Assembly (NCBI GenBank): GCA_029265085.1
Contig: JAJUJY010000093.1
Span: 1 to 16,608 of the forward strand
Origin: Chloroflexota bacterium
GTDB taxonomy: Bacteria; Chloroflexota; Anaerolineae; Anaerolineales; Anaerolineaceae
Reading direction: 5' to 3'
Length of the DNA stretch: 16,608 bases
Shown: positions 7,604 through 15,285 of the stretch, piece after piece
Position numbering within the stretch: the first letter of the stretch is position 1
Layout of the letters: each line of letters begins with the position of its first letter
Made by a program: the position numbers and the translations under genes
The notes under the pieces: model-generated
Seen by the model: only the letters and a program-made list of their open reading frames with translations
The model's database searches: none
Told to the model about the DNA's origin: nothing

Positions 7604-8731
7604 TTACTTTGGAAGTTCATACCAGGCATCAATTGTTGCCCGGTATAATGCACGGTCAAAATAAGACCCTTTTTCAGAAAGTTGATCATATCCTTTGACT
7701 ACCAGGGTCTCCATGAGTGGTTGGATTTGCTGCGCATAATGGCGCATACAGGCTTCTGGGTGAATGCCTGGCCATGAGTAGCAAGTAACGGTTGCCCGGC
7801 GGTTGGTGGTATCAATTCCTTCGGGTATCGTTTTCATCCAGTTGGCATCATCGGGGTAAAAAATATATTGATTCAAATCGCCTTGAGGAATACCTTCTAT
7901 TCCACGCACAACGGGAGGCGTAACATTGGGAAGATAGGGGTCCACCGCTAAATCAGCAATAACCGCATGATCAGGCAGCCAGTTTAACCAGGAATTTGGA
8001 ATGACTGGCTTGGTTGTATTTCGACGCTGGGAGGCATCAACCAGGATGTCCGCGGTTCTCATGAGTTTTTCCATGCGGTCGGCCTGATAGCTGATGCTTC
8101 TTCCGATGGTGATTGCAACAGCACCGGGGCCGCCTTTACGAATATGGTCATTGTTTCTTTCGATATTACCAAGTTTGGTTGCCGCGTCCACGGCATGTTT
8201 ACCAACCATTCCTGTTCCCAAGATTAATACCCGAATTGGTTCATTGTCAGGCCGGGTTAAATCAGGCCAGCGCTTGGATAACACATCAAAAGCGGCTTCC
8301 AGGCCGTTCCATGCTACTGCTTTCATATTTTCCACCAGGCGAATGTTGTTATCATCCACTACACTGTCCATTGAAATGGCTTTAATCCCAAGATCGCGCA
8401 GAGTTTGTGTCCTTTTCGGACGGGTGGGGAAATGCAGCATTGAGAACAAGGTAGAACCCTTATGAAGTAATTCAAACTCATCGAAAGTAGGTGCACGCAG
8501 CACGATGACCAGGTCTTGGGCAAATGCCTCTTCGCGCGTACCCAGGTGGATATTGGATATTCCTTGCTGATAGTCGTCAAAAGTATATCCTGATCGAGAG
8601 CCATAACCTTCCTCAACGACTACATTCAATCCCAACTTTGCCATAAACTGAACAAATTCAGGCAGAAACACACGTTTTTCAGCAGCTTCTTTCATCATTC
8701 GAGGAAATCCAACAGTTTTGGGTCTGGTCAT
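7604..8731 (-). CDS. AlaDH/PNT-fold NAD(P)-dependent dehydrogenase, paralog A
   Basis: A 375-residue protein with the alanine dehydrogenase/transhydrogenase fold. The N-terminal substrate domain (1-150) shows 'GYGSRSGYT', 'VIVLRAP' and 'SMLHFPTRP'. The Rossmann domain has 'GTGMVG' (172-177). H100 aligns with the catalytic His of alanine dehydrogenase, but R79 occupies the catalytic Lys position, and the usual 'NMPGAVPRTST' segment reads 'SWPGIHPEACM' (319-329). After the second Rossmann strand the sequence is 'ITIGRSI', with no acidic residue, which could favour NADP(H). The ATG has AAGGAG about 9 nt upstream. It is the downstream member of a tandem pair with a close paralog. Alanine dehydrogenase is the likely automatic name; saccharopine dehydrogenase (LYS1-like) or an opine-type reductase are alternatives. 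Substrate unknown. Confidence 0.85.
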   Translation of the reverse strand: MTRPKTVGFPRMMKEAAEKRVFLPEFVQFMAKLGLNVVVEEGYGSRSGYTFDDYQQGISNIHLGTREEAFAQDLVIVLRAPTFDEFELLHKGSTLFSMLHFPTRPKRTQTLRDLGIKAISMDSVVDDNNIRLVENMKAVAWNGLEAAFDVLSKRWPDLTRPDNEPIRVLILGTGMVGKHAVDAATKLGNIERNNDHIRKGGPGAVAITIGRSISYQADRMEKLMRTADILVDASQRRNTTKPVIPNSWLNWLPDHAVIADLAVDPYLPNVTPPVVRGIEGIPQGDLNQYIFYPDDANWMKTIPEGIDTTNRRATVTCYSWPGIHPEACMRHYAQQIQPLMETLVVKGYDQLSEKGSYFDRALYRATIDAWYELPK

Positions 8732-8793
8732 AAGGTTAGTCTCCTTTGCTATAGGGGTTGTGTAGATTCCAGTTAATATCTGGAGACGATAAA

Positions 8794-8813
8794 CTGATGA
8801 TCAGAATCATCAG
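8794..8813 (-). repeat. Inverted repeat between the tandem dehydrogenase genes
   Basis: CTGATGAT (8794-8801) and ATCATCAG (8806-8813) form an 8-bp perfect inverted repeat with a 4-nt spacer, 50 nt past the stop of paralog B. On the minus strand it is followed by TTTATC, a weak terminator at best. It also sits between TTGCTG and TTTATC at 17-bp spacing, and a second promoter-like pair TTAACT-17-TATAGC follows, so it may be an operator for paralog A. Confidence 0.4.
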
Positions 8814-8863
8814 CAATTCAACGAAAATTGTGTTTCAGGGTGATTACACGTTGCAAAGAAAAA

Positions 8864-9997
8864 TTAATCATTTGGCGGAACCTGATTGGAAAGTAACGCA
8901 CGGGCAATTGCTCGCTGAAAGTAGGTTCCATCTGGACTTAATTTCTCAATGCTGCCAGCCGAGAGGATATTACGGATCATTGGGGCAAGTTGTTTTCCGT
9001 ATACATCCATACATTTTTTTGGGGTCACCCCAGGCCAGGAATAGCAAGAGACAGAATATCGCCGGTTGGTGGTGTTTACGCACCTCGGGATTTCATCATA
9101 TTCGGGGTCAAAGGGAGAAAATACATACTTATCTAAATTTCCCTGGGGAACTCCTTCAATTCCTTTGACACTCATCGGAATTGAGTCACAACTGTATGGG
9201 TCAACGGATAAATCCAGTAATACAGCGTGAGGAGCCATAAACGCAATCCATTCGTTTGGAATAACTGGGACAGAAGAATCCGGTCGCTGCGTTGCGTCTA
9301 TTAATACATCAGAACGGCGAAGCAAGTCCTGCATTACAGAGTAATGGCTGGTAAGGTCATAGTCCACCACTGTTAATTGGACTCCTGGAACCCCTTTTTC
9401 AATCATGCTTCGCCAATATTGATTATTGCCGTAACGGATTGCGGCCTGGGCAACATGAATACCAACTGCACCAGCGCCTAGTAAAGTTGCATAAATTGGC
9501 GGGCGATGAGGGCTTTCAAAACCAGGAGCTGGATAAATATCTCGCAGAACCCGAAAAGCTGCATCAACCCCATTCCAGGCAACCATGCGAAGGTTTTCAA
9601 CCAACCGCCGTCCGGTATCATCTTTTATAGAATCTAAGGAAATCGCTTCGATGCCAAGGGATTGTAAAAATTCAACCCGTTGGGGGCGGGTAGGATAATG
9701 AATCATTGAGATCAAACATGCACCGCGCCGCATTGTCTGGATCATTTCTTCTTGCGGGTAACGTAAAATCAGGACTATATCTTGCTGAAACACTTCTTCG
9801 CGCGTGCAGAATTTAACATGGGGTGCAAATTTTCGGTAATCTTGTTCAGTAAAGCCAATTCCTGAACCATAACCATGTTCGAGGATGACCTGGCCGCCCC
9901 ACTGTTCAATGTGGCCCACAAAGTCTGGAAGAAAATCACGCACTTCACCAGCTTCCATGTGCATTCTTCCCAGGCCAACGGTTAATTTTTCAGACAT
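8864..9997 (-). CDS. AlaDH/PNT-fold NAD(P)-dependent dehydrogenase, paralog B
   Basis: With the ATG at 9997 this is a 377-residue paralog of the next gene. By hand alignment 72 of the first 150 residues are identical, without gaps. R79 ('LILRYP') and H100 ('SMIHYPTRP') fall at the same positions as in paralog A. The Rossmann motif is 'GAGAVG' (174-179). After the second strand comes 'TVVDYDLT' with acidic D212, fitting NAD(H) use. The C-terminal 'CYSWPGVTPKKCM' matches its partner. The ATG at 9997 has AAGGGG about 7-8 nt upstream and makes both proteins the same length; a GTG at 10030 would add 11 unlikely residues. It is the first gene of the pair, divergent from the sugar-transport ATPase. 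Substrate unknown, with the same alternatives as paralog A. Confidence 0.86.
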   Translation of the reverse strand: MSEKLTVGLGRMHMEAGEVRDFLPDFVGHIEQWGGQVILEHGYGSGIGFTEQDYRKFAPHVKFCTREEVFQQDIVLILRYPQEEMIQTMRRGACLISMIHYPTRPQRVEFLQSLGIEAISLDSIKDDTGRRLVENLRMVAWNGVDAAFRVLRDIYPAPGFESPHRPPIYATLLGAGAVGIHVAQAAIRYGNNQYWRSMIEKGVPGVQLTVVDYDLTSHYSVMQDLLRRSDVLIDATQRPDSSVPVIPNEWIAFMAPHAVLLDLSVDPYSCDSIPMSVKGIEGVPQGNLDKYVFSPFDPEYDEIPRCVNTTNRRYSVSCYSWPGVTPKKCMDVYGKQLAPMIRNILSAGSIEKLSPDGTYFQRAIARALLSNQVPPND

Positions 9998-10113
9998 CCT
10001 GTCGCCCCTTTCGTTGAGTCTGTGGAACACTCGATTCTTTTGTAATTTAGTTTACCAAAAAAATGAAAAAAAATCTCTTCGTGCCAAAAATAACAAATTC
10101 ATCTTAAAAATGA

Positions 10114-10142
10114 TTGCATATTTTATTTTTCAGGCATATAAT
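10114..10142 (+). promoter_or_regulatory. Sigma-70-type promoter of the sugar-transport ATPase
   Basis: TTGCAT (10114-10119), a 17-bp spacer and a perfect TATAAT (10137-10142) predict a start near 10149 and a leader of about 28 nt. The A/T tracts at 10057-10135 upstream could act as an UP element or bend. The minus-strand promoter of paralog B must lie in 10000-10080, where only a TGGTAAACT extended -10-like site is visible. Confidence 0.85.
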
Positions 10143-10176
10143 CAAATCACTATACTCGTTCCGGAAGGAGGATTTT

Positions 10177-11289
10177 ATGGCTGGTGTATCGTACGAACAT
10201 GTATGGAAACGGTTTGGGGACTTCACTGCGTTGAATGACCTGGACATCAAAATTGAGGACAAAGAGTTCCTGGTTCTGGTTGGTCCTTCAGGTTGCGGTA
10301 AGACCACTGCTTTGCGCTGCCTGGCTGGCTTGGAAGAGGTTTCCGATGGCAAGATTTGGATCGGTGACCGGGTTGTGAACGATGTCCCGCCGAAGGATCG
10401 CGATATCGCAATGGTATTCCAATCCTACGCTCTGTACCCGCACATGACCGTTTTCGACAACATGGCGTTTGGCCTCAAACTTCGGAAAGTCCCGAAGGCT
10501 GATATCCAAAAGCGTGTTGAGGACGCCGCCCAGATTTTGGGCATTGAAAATCTGCTTAAGCGAAAGCCGCGCGAACTTTCTGGTGGTCAGCGACAGCGTG
10601 TGGCCGTAGGCCGCGCTATTGTTCGTGAACCAAAAGTGTTCTTGTTCGATGAGCCGCTTTCCAACCTGGATGCGAAGCTGCGCGTGCAGACCCGTACTCA
10701 GATTAGCAAGCTGCATCAAAGCCTGCAGACAACCTTCATCTATGTTACCCATGACCAAACGGAAGCTATGACGATGGCGACCCGTATTGCGGTAATGAAT
10801 AAGGGTATTTTGCAGCAGTTGGATACCCCGCAGAACCTGTATGACAGCCCTTCTAACTTGTTTGTGGCTGGCTTCATTGGTTCACCGGCTATGAACTTCT
10901 TCCCTGCTCATATCCGGAAAGACGGCAGCGATTTGTTTGTGGATACGAGCGACTTCTCCGTTAAGATTCCGGAAACCAAAGTTGCGACCTATGCACAATA
11001 TGCTGATCGTGAAGTGATCTTCGGTGTTCGCCCTGAAGATATTCACAATCCGCTGTTTGCTCCTCCTGGTATCCATGCAGCTCCGGTTGAGGCAAAAGTT
11101 GACGTGACCGAATTGATGGGTAATGAAATTTACCTGTATCTGGTCAGCGGCAAGCACGACTTTGTTGCTCGTGTCGATCCCCGCACCCGCTTCACCATTG
11201 GCGAAAAAGTTCAGATCGTATTCAATATGGAAAACTTCCATATCTTCGATCCAGCTGCCAATCGCGAAAACCCGGTGGCAATTCGCTAA
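10177..11289 (+). CDS. ugpC: MalK/MsmK/UgpC-type sugar ABC importer ATPase
   Basis: A 370-residue cytoplasmic ATPase of the carbohydrate uptake class (CUT1). Walker A is 'GPSGCGKTT' (36-44), Q-loop Q82, signature 'LSGGQ' (134-138), Walker B 'VFLFDE' (154-159) with catalytic E159, D-loop 'SNLDA' and H192. After residue 235 comes the OB/TOBE regulatory region, including 'FGVRPEDI' (282-289), which is typical of MalK, MsmK and UgpC. The ATG at 10177 has AAGGAGG 6 nt upstream; the 21 residues read by an earlier start include the promoter and are not real. No permease or binding-protein gene is adjacent, so it may be a shared ATPase serving several importers, as MsmK does in streptococci. The symbol is a family name, not proof of glycerol-3-phosphate uptake. 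Confidence 0.93.
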   Translation: MAGVSYEHVWKRFGDFTALNDLDIKIEDKEFLVLVGPSGCGKTTALRCLAGLEEVSDGKIWIGDRVVNDVPPKDRDIAMVFQSYALYPHMTVFDNMAFGLKLRKVPKADIQKRVEDAAQILGIENLLKRKPRELSGGQRQRVAVGRAIVREPKVFLFDEPLSNLDAKLRVQTRTQISKLHQSLQTTFIYVTHDQTEAMTMATRIAVMNKGILQQLDTPQNLYDSPSNLFVAGFIGSPAMNFFPAHIRKDGSDLFVDTSDFSVKIPETKVATYAQYADREVIFGVRPEDIHNPLFAPPGIHAAPVEAKVDVTELMGNEIYLYLVSGKHDFVARVDPRTRFTIGEKVQIVFNMENFHIFDPAANRENPVAIR

Positions 11290-11303
11290 ACAGATTGATT
11301 ATC

Positions 11304-11337
11304 AAAAAACAGCGCCCATTCAAGGCGCTGTTTTTTT
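11304..11337. terminator. Bidirectional terminator between convergent genes
   Basis: The 9-bp stem AACAGCGCC/GGCGCTGTT (11308-11316 with 11324-11332) is flanked by an A-run on the left and seven T on the right. It therefore works for the plus-strand ATPase gene (stop 11289) and for the minus-strand DUF1461 gene (stop 11345). Confidence 0.95.
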
Positions 11338-11344
11338 GTTTGAA

Positions 11345-12004
11345 TTATCTCGCCAATCTGCGGCCGAGGAAGCCAAGGATCAATGCCCCGAGGGCGGTGA
11401 TGACTCCCATAAAGATAAAGGCATCTTGCCAGAACACGATGGGGAACAGCCGGATGAGTGTGTCTGTGTAATAAAACAGCCAGGTATCACCGGTGAAAAA
11501 GATGCGGTGGAAACCGGTAAAGAGCGCATTGAAACTGATGGCTACTGCTGCCAGAATCAATACAATGATCGCAATGGTTGACCAACCGCCGCGAGAAACT
11601 GCCAGCCAAAAATCTTTTATCCAGCGGCCTCGATATGCAAACAGAGCGGTTAAGATGAGCAGACCGGATATGATGAACCAGGCTGAAATCATGGTTTGAA
11701 CCAGATTTTTAACATCGACCATGTGGCTGAGTTCACGTTCATTATAAATCGGTGTGCCGTCATCAAATTTGAGTTCTTCCAGGTATGAGATGTCTTCATT
11801 ATTTGTCAGGTACAGCAGCGATGGAGTAGCCCAACGGAAGCGGTCTTCCTTTGTGAAACCATAGGGATCAGCCGGAAAATTAGGTTTATTGTATTCGAAG
11901 GTTAAAAAGAAGGGGTTAATTAAAATCCGGATTGCTGTCATGACCAGGAACAAAGGGATCAATATCGTTGTAAAAGTCAGGACAATTTTGTTGGGTGGAT
12001 TCAT
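11345..12004 (-). CDS. DUF1461 / TIGR01906-like integral membrane protein
   Basis: A 219-residue membrane protein with hydrophobic segments at about 7-28, 105-124, 141-163 and 194-213. The first two are separated by a roughly 75-residue, probably extracytoplasmic, loop. The conserved 'ELSHMVDVK' (91-99), 'GDTWLF' (172-177) and 'DTLIRLFPIVFW' (181-192) match what I recall of the DUF1461/TIGR01906 family, whose function is unknown. Its ATG overlaps the stop of the preceding spermidine-synthase-like gene by ATGA, so translation is coupled and a shared membrane role is likely. No ribosome site is needed or evident. Family assignment is fairly sure; function is not known. Confidence 0.85.
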   Translation of the reverse strand: MNPPNKIVLTFTTILIPLFLVMTAIRILINPFFLTFEYNKPNFPADPYGFTKEDRFRWATPSLLYLTNNEDISYLEELKFDDGTPIYNERELSHMVDVKNLVQTMISAWFIISGLLILTALFAYRGRWIKDFWLAVSRGGWSTIAIIVLILAAVAISFNALFTGFHRIFFTGDTWLFYYTDTLIRLFPIVFWQDAFIFMGVITALGALILGFLGRRLAR

Positions 12005-13554
12005 TGGACAGTCTCCATTTCACCAGTGAATAAGAAATCCAAGATCATGTCGTTGGTAATCCATTCGATTGGTGCATGATCATCGGTAAAGACCAGGCTT
12101 TGCGCAGGTTCGGGCTGCAAATTGGTAATCGTGACCTGCATGGTTTGGAGTAAAAGCGGAGATGTTTGCGGATTTTGAATGAGGGCAGCATAATTTTTTA
12201 TGAGGTTATCTGCTTCGGTGGGTTGGACTGTCGCAAACAAGATGGAATTATAGGCTTCCGGTAAATCCATCACGTGCACAGATGGAAATACGGTGCGAAT
12301 GGTTGTAGCCAGTGCGTCAATCAAGCGGCGGTCGTTCGGTCCGCGCCCGATATTAATGACCATCACCCCATCTCCGGTCAGATGATCATAGACCACTTGA
12401 AAAAATTCCCGGCTGGTTAAGTGCGCGGGAATATAGGGGGGGCGGTAGGCATCGATGCTGATGATTTCATATTGGCGGGGACTGTGAGCTAGACCCCAAC
12501 GGCCGTCCTGAACGATGACATTCAGATTTGGCTCATTCATATCGAAATATTTTTGGCCAACCTCAACGATTTTGGGATCAATTTCAAACCCATCAATTTG
12601 AGCGTTGGGAAAAACCTGGTTCGCCTGACGAACAGTCGTTCCTGCTGCCAGTCCAACAATAGCCATTGATTTTACATTAGCAGGGTCATAGGGGGCAGCA
12701 TTAAAAAATGGAGCTGCCAGGACCTGTTCCCAGGGACCGTTGTAAAAATATGCCTGGGGATGATAAATTGAGTGAATCCCCTGGCCTTCATTCAGACGGA
12801 GCATTTTGAATTCACCGATTTGCAGCACCTGAATATAGTTGTAAGCTGATTCGGTTTCATAAATAAGGCCGCTGGTTTGTTTATCTGTCCCGCGCGTGCC
12901 ATAGATTGCCAAAAGAATGAAAACGATTGGCATCCATGCGAAACGCAGGCAGTATTTCCAGCCATTGGTGAGCCATAATCCAGCAATTGCGATGATGAGC
13001 AACAATCCGCCGATTACCAAAAACGACCGGTAGGTGCCGATGGTGGGAATGAGGAATAAGACTGGTAAAAATGTGCCGATAAAAGACCCTAACGTGGAAA
13101 CAGCATATATTTTTCCAGCAACACTGCCCGCTTGCCGTGAATCAAGCAAACTGAGGCGGATTGCAAAAGGTGAGGCGGTTCCCAGCAGGGTGATTGGAAT
13201 AATCAACAGCACCAGAACAGCCGAAAATGAGCCAAACAGCACACCCAGTTGTAACTGATCAAAAGCATCGGAAGCCAGGCGCAAAACAGGGCGCGAAAGC
13301 ATTGGAACCAGTCCAATGGTGAAGCCTGCCCAGATCAGAATTTGGTAAAACGTCTTAAAATGGGGAGATCGATCAGCCCAATAACCGCCCAAAAAATTGC
13401 CAACGGTGAGGTAGATGAGGATCAAACCAATGATACTGGCCCAAACCAGGTTGCTGGTGCCGAAATAATTTCCAAGCAGCCGGGAAACGGCCATTTCAAC
13501 TGCCAGGCTGGTTAAACCAGAGACGAATACGGTGACGTATAATAGTTTACGCAT
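12001..13554 (-). CDS. Fused membrane / spermidine-synthase-like protein
   Basis: A 517-residue protein in two parts. Residues 1-225 hold about seven transmembrane segments resembling a half MFS transporter, starting with 'SGLTSLAVEMAVSRLLGNYFG'-type family residues (12-32). Residues 235-505 form a Rossmann methyltransferase-like domain of the spermidine synthase family: 'VGLAAG' (300-305), E324 in 'DGFEIDP', D350 in 'VQDGRWGL', D368 in 'IISIDAYRPP' and 'DDHAPIEW' (491-498). Cytosolic spermidine synthases lack the membrane part, so this is the fused form; whether it makes polyamines is unproven. No speD or speE partner is nearby. The ATG at 13554 has no ribosome site but a perfect TATAAT ends 7 nt before it, suggesting a leaderless mRNA. 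It is the first gene of an operon with the DUF1461 protein. Confidence 0.9.
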   Translation of the reverse strand: MRKLLYVTVFVSGLTSLAVEMAVSRLLGNYFGTSNLVWASIIGLILIYLTVGNFLGGYWADRSPHFKTFYQILIWAGFTIGLVPMLSRPVLRLASDAFDQLQLGVLFGSFSAVLVLLIIPITLLGTASPFAIRLSLLDSRQAGSVAGKIYAVSTLGSFIGTFLPVLFLIPTIGTYRSFLVIGGLLLIIAIAGLWLTNGWKYCLRFAWMPIVFILLAIYGTRGTDKQTSGLIYETESAYNYIQVLQIGEFKMLRLNEGQGIHSIYHPQAYFYNGPWEQVLAAPFFNAAPYDPANVKSMAIVGLAAGTTVRQANQVFPNAQIDGFEIDPKIVEVGQKYFDMNEPNLNVIVQDGRWGLAHSPRQYEIISIDAYRPPYIPAHLTSREFFQVVYDHLTGDGVMVINIGRGPNDRRLIDALATTIRTVFPSVHVMDLPEAYNSILFATVQPTEADNLIKNYAALIQNPQTSPLLLQTMQVTITNLQPEPAQSLVFTDDHAPIEWITNDMILDFLFTGEMETVQ

Positions 13555-13561
13555 GATTGCG

Positions 13562-13567
13562 ATTATA
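13562..13567 (-). promoter_or_regulatory. -10 box giving a probable leaderless mRNA
   Basis: On the minus strand TATAAT ends 7 nt before the ATG at 13554, so the predicted start site falls on or one base before the A of the ATG. There is no Shine-Dalgarno in between and no clear -35. The plus-strand box at 13590-13595 lies back to back with it. Confidence 0.55.
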
Positions 13568-13589
13568 CCGTATGTCTTATTAGGGACGC

Positions 13590-13595
13590 TATAAT
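13590..13595 (+). promoter_or_regulatory. -10 box of the nnr gene
   Basis: TATAAT on the plus strand would start transcription near 13602, about 20 nt before the ATG and just before the strong AGGAGG (13611-13616). No -35 element is recognisable. A run of four ATC/TCA triplets follows. Confidence 0.45.
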
Positions 13596-13622
13596 AATCA
13601 TCATCATCTCAGGAGGGTCAAA

Positions 13623-15230
13623 ATGAAACTGGTAACTGTTGCGGAAATGAAAGCGATCGAGAAAGAAGCAGATCAAAAAGGGGTGAGTTATGCTGAGATG
13701 ATGGAACGTGCTGGAAACGGCGTGGCAGAATGGATCTTGCAAAAATATGGCTGCATCCCTCAAAAAAGCATCCTTGGGCTGGTTGGTTCCGGCAACAATG
13801 GCGGCGATGCCCTGGTGGCATTAGGAAGACTTGCTGAGCAGGATTGGCAAACGGCTGCTTACCTGGTGCGTTCACGTCCGGAGCATGATGAATTACTGGC
13901 AAGGTTTCTCCGTGCAGGCGGAGTGGTTTACAAAGTGGAAACTGATCCCAATGGAGAAAAACTTCGGCACCTGTTGAATAATAGCCCAATCGTTTTAGAT
14001 GGTATTTTAGGAACCGGCGTTCAACTGCCGCTAAAACCAGAACTGGACCAGGTCTTGACCTTTATAAAAAGTCACCTTGGGCAGGCAAAGGTTGTGGCTG
14101 TAGATTGCCCCTCCGGGGTGGACTGTGACAACGGCGCGGCGGCAGAGAATTGCCTTCCCGCAGACCTGACGATTTGTATGGAAGCGGTCAAGCGCGGCTT
14201 GCTTGCTTTTCCGGCAAATGATCTTGTGGGTGAACTGGTCGTAATAGATTTGGGACTTCCTGAAGGGTTAACATCTAGCCAATCCGTGCGATTCTCAACG
14301 GCCGAACCAGAGCAAATTCGAGCGTGGCTTCCTATCCGGGCTCGCAATGCGCATAAGGGCACTTTTGGGACTGCATTGATTGCAGCCGGTTCCATCAACT
14401 ATACTGGTGCAGCATACCTTGCGGCAGAGGCTGCTTATCGCGTGGGGGCGGGTTTGGTTCAACTGGCGGTGCCGGGGCCGCTGCATACCGCCCTGGCTGG
14501 GAGTATACCGGAAGCAACCTGGGTGATCTTACCGCACGAAATGGGAGTCATTGCTGCTGCCGCCGCGGATGTGCTTCGTAAAAATTTAGGTCGAGCGACC
14601 GTTTTAGTAATTGGCCCGGGACTGGGTGTGGAGAGTCCTACGGCAGAATTTGTGGCACGATTATTTACTGGCGGTAGAAATCAGGCCAAACGGCATGTTT
14701 TGGGTTTTGTGGGGGATGATGAACCCATTCTTGAAACGGCTAACAAACTTCCCCCATTGATTGTCGATGCGGATGGCTTACGATTAATGGCAAAACTCCC
14801 TGGATGGAGCAGCTTAATCTCGTCAGACACCATTTTGACCCCGCATCCTGGGGAAATGAGTGCATTAACCGGCCTGCCTGTGCAGGAGATTCAAAACAAT
14901 CGCCTGGTATTGGCTCAAAAATATGCTCAAGAGTGGAATAAAGTGCTGGTATTAAAAGGTGCGATGACCTGTGTGGCGAATCCGGACGGGGAAGTGACGG
15001 TGATCCCGGTGGCAACTTCTGCCCTGGCAAAAGCAGGGACGGGGGATGTATTGGCTGGCTGTATTGCTGGTTTAAGGGCTCAAGGTATGGCAGCCTATCA
15101 GGCGGCAGTGGCCGGTGCCTGGATTCATGCTCAGGCAGGGTTGATGGCAGAAAAGAAGCTTGGAAATTCCGCCAGTGTCCTTTCCAGGGACATTGTTCTG
15201 TGCTTAGCCCAGGTGTTTCCTTCAATATAA
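13623..15230 (+). CDS. nnr: Bifunctional NAD(P)H-hydrate repair enzyme (epimerase + ADP-dependent dehydratase)
   Basis: A 535-residue fusion that repairs damaged nicotinamide cofactors. The N-terminal YjeF/NnrE epimerase domain (1-215) converts R-NAD(P)HX to S-NAD(P)HX; it shows 'GSGNNGGDALV' (55-65), 'LDGILGTG' (125-132) and 'VDCPSGVDCDNG' (160-171). The C-terminal NnrD dehydratase (about 230-535) dehydrates S-NAD(P)HX with ADP; it shows 'NAHKGTFG' (242-249), 'GPGLG' (331-335), 'DADGL' (382-386), 'LTPHPGEM' (405-412) and 'AKAGTGDVLAG' (469-479). A 20-25 residue segment around 345-370 before 'DADGL' looks longer than usual. The ribosome site AGGAGG lies 6 nt before the ATG. It is monocistronic, bounded by a strong bidirectional terminator and transcribed away from the spermidine-synthase-like gene. 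Confidence 0.96.
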   Translation: MKLVTVAEMKAIEKEADQKGVSYAEMMERAGNGVAEWILQKYGCIPQKSILGLVGSGNNGGDALVALGRLAEQDWQTAAYLVRSRPEHDELLARFLRAGGVVYKVETDPNGEKLRHLLNNSPIVLDGILGTGVQLPLKPELDQVLTFIKSHLGQAKVVAVDCPSGVDCDNGAAAENCLPADLTICMEAVKRGLLAFPANDLVGELVVIDLGLPEGLTSSQSVRFSTAEPEQIRAWLPIRARNAHKGTFGTALIAAGSINYTGAAYLAAEAAYRVGAGLVQLAVPGPLHTALAGSIPEATWVILPHEMGVIAAAAADVLRKNLGRATVLVIGPGLGVESPTAEFVARLFTGGRNQAKRHVLGFVGDDEPILETANKLPPLIVDADGLRLMAKLPGWSSLISSDTILTPHPGEMSALTGLPVQEIQNNRLVLAQKYAQEWNKVLVLKGAMTCVANPDGEVTVIPVATSALAKAGTGDVLAGCIAGLRAQGMAAYQAAVAGAWIHAQAGLMAEKKLGNSASVLSRDIVLCLAQVFPSI

Positions 15231-15234
15231 AATA

Positions 15235-15272
15235 AAAAAGCGGTGATTTGGAAGTCCAAATCACCGCTTTTT
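15235..15272. terminator. Long bidirectional terminator hairpin
   Basis: A 17-bp perfect inverted repeat (15235-15251 with 15256-15272, loop AAGT) has five A at its left end and five T at its right. It lies 5 bases past the nnr stop and 14 bases from the stop of the convergent YtxH-like gene, serving both. Confidence 0.95.
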
Positions 15273-15285
15273 CATTAATCAGGGT

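Noticed and set aside
9998..10030. GTG-started extension of dehydrogenase paralog B
   Set aside because: The ATG at 9997 has AAGGGG upstream and aligns gap-free with the start of paralog A.
10114..10176. 21-residue N-terminal extension of the sugar-import ATPase
   Set aside because: It covers the -35 and -10 boxes; the ATG at 10177 directly follows AAGGAGG and matches the family start.
13596..13610. Short ATC/TCA triplet run upstream of nnr
   Set aside because: Only about four units; too short to call a meaningful repeat.
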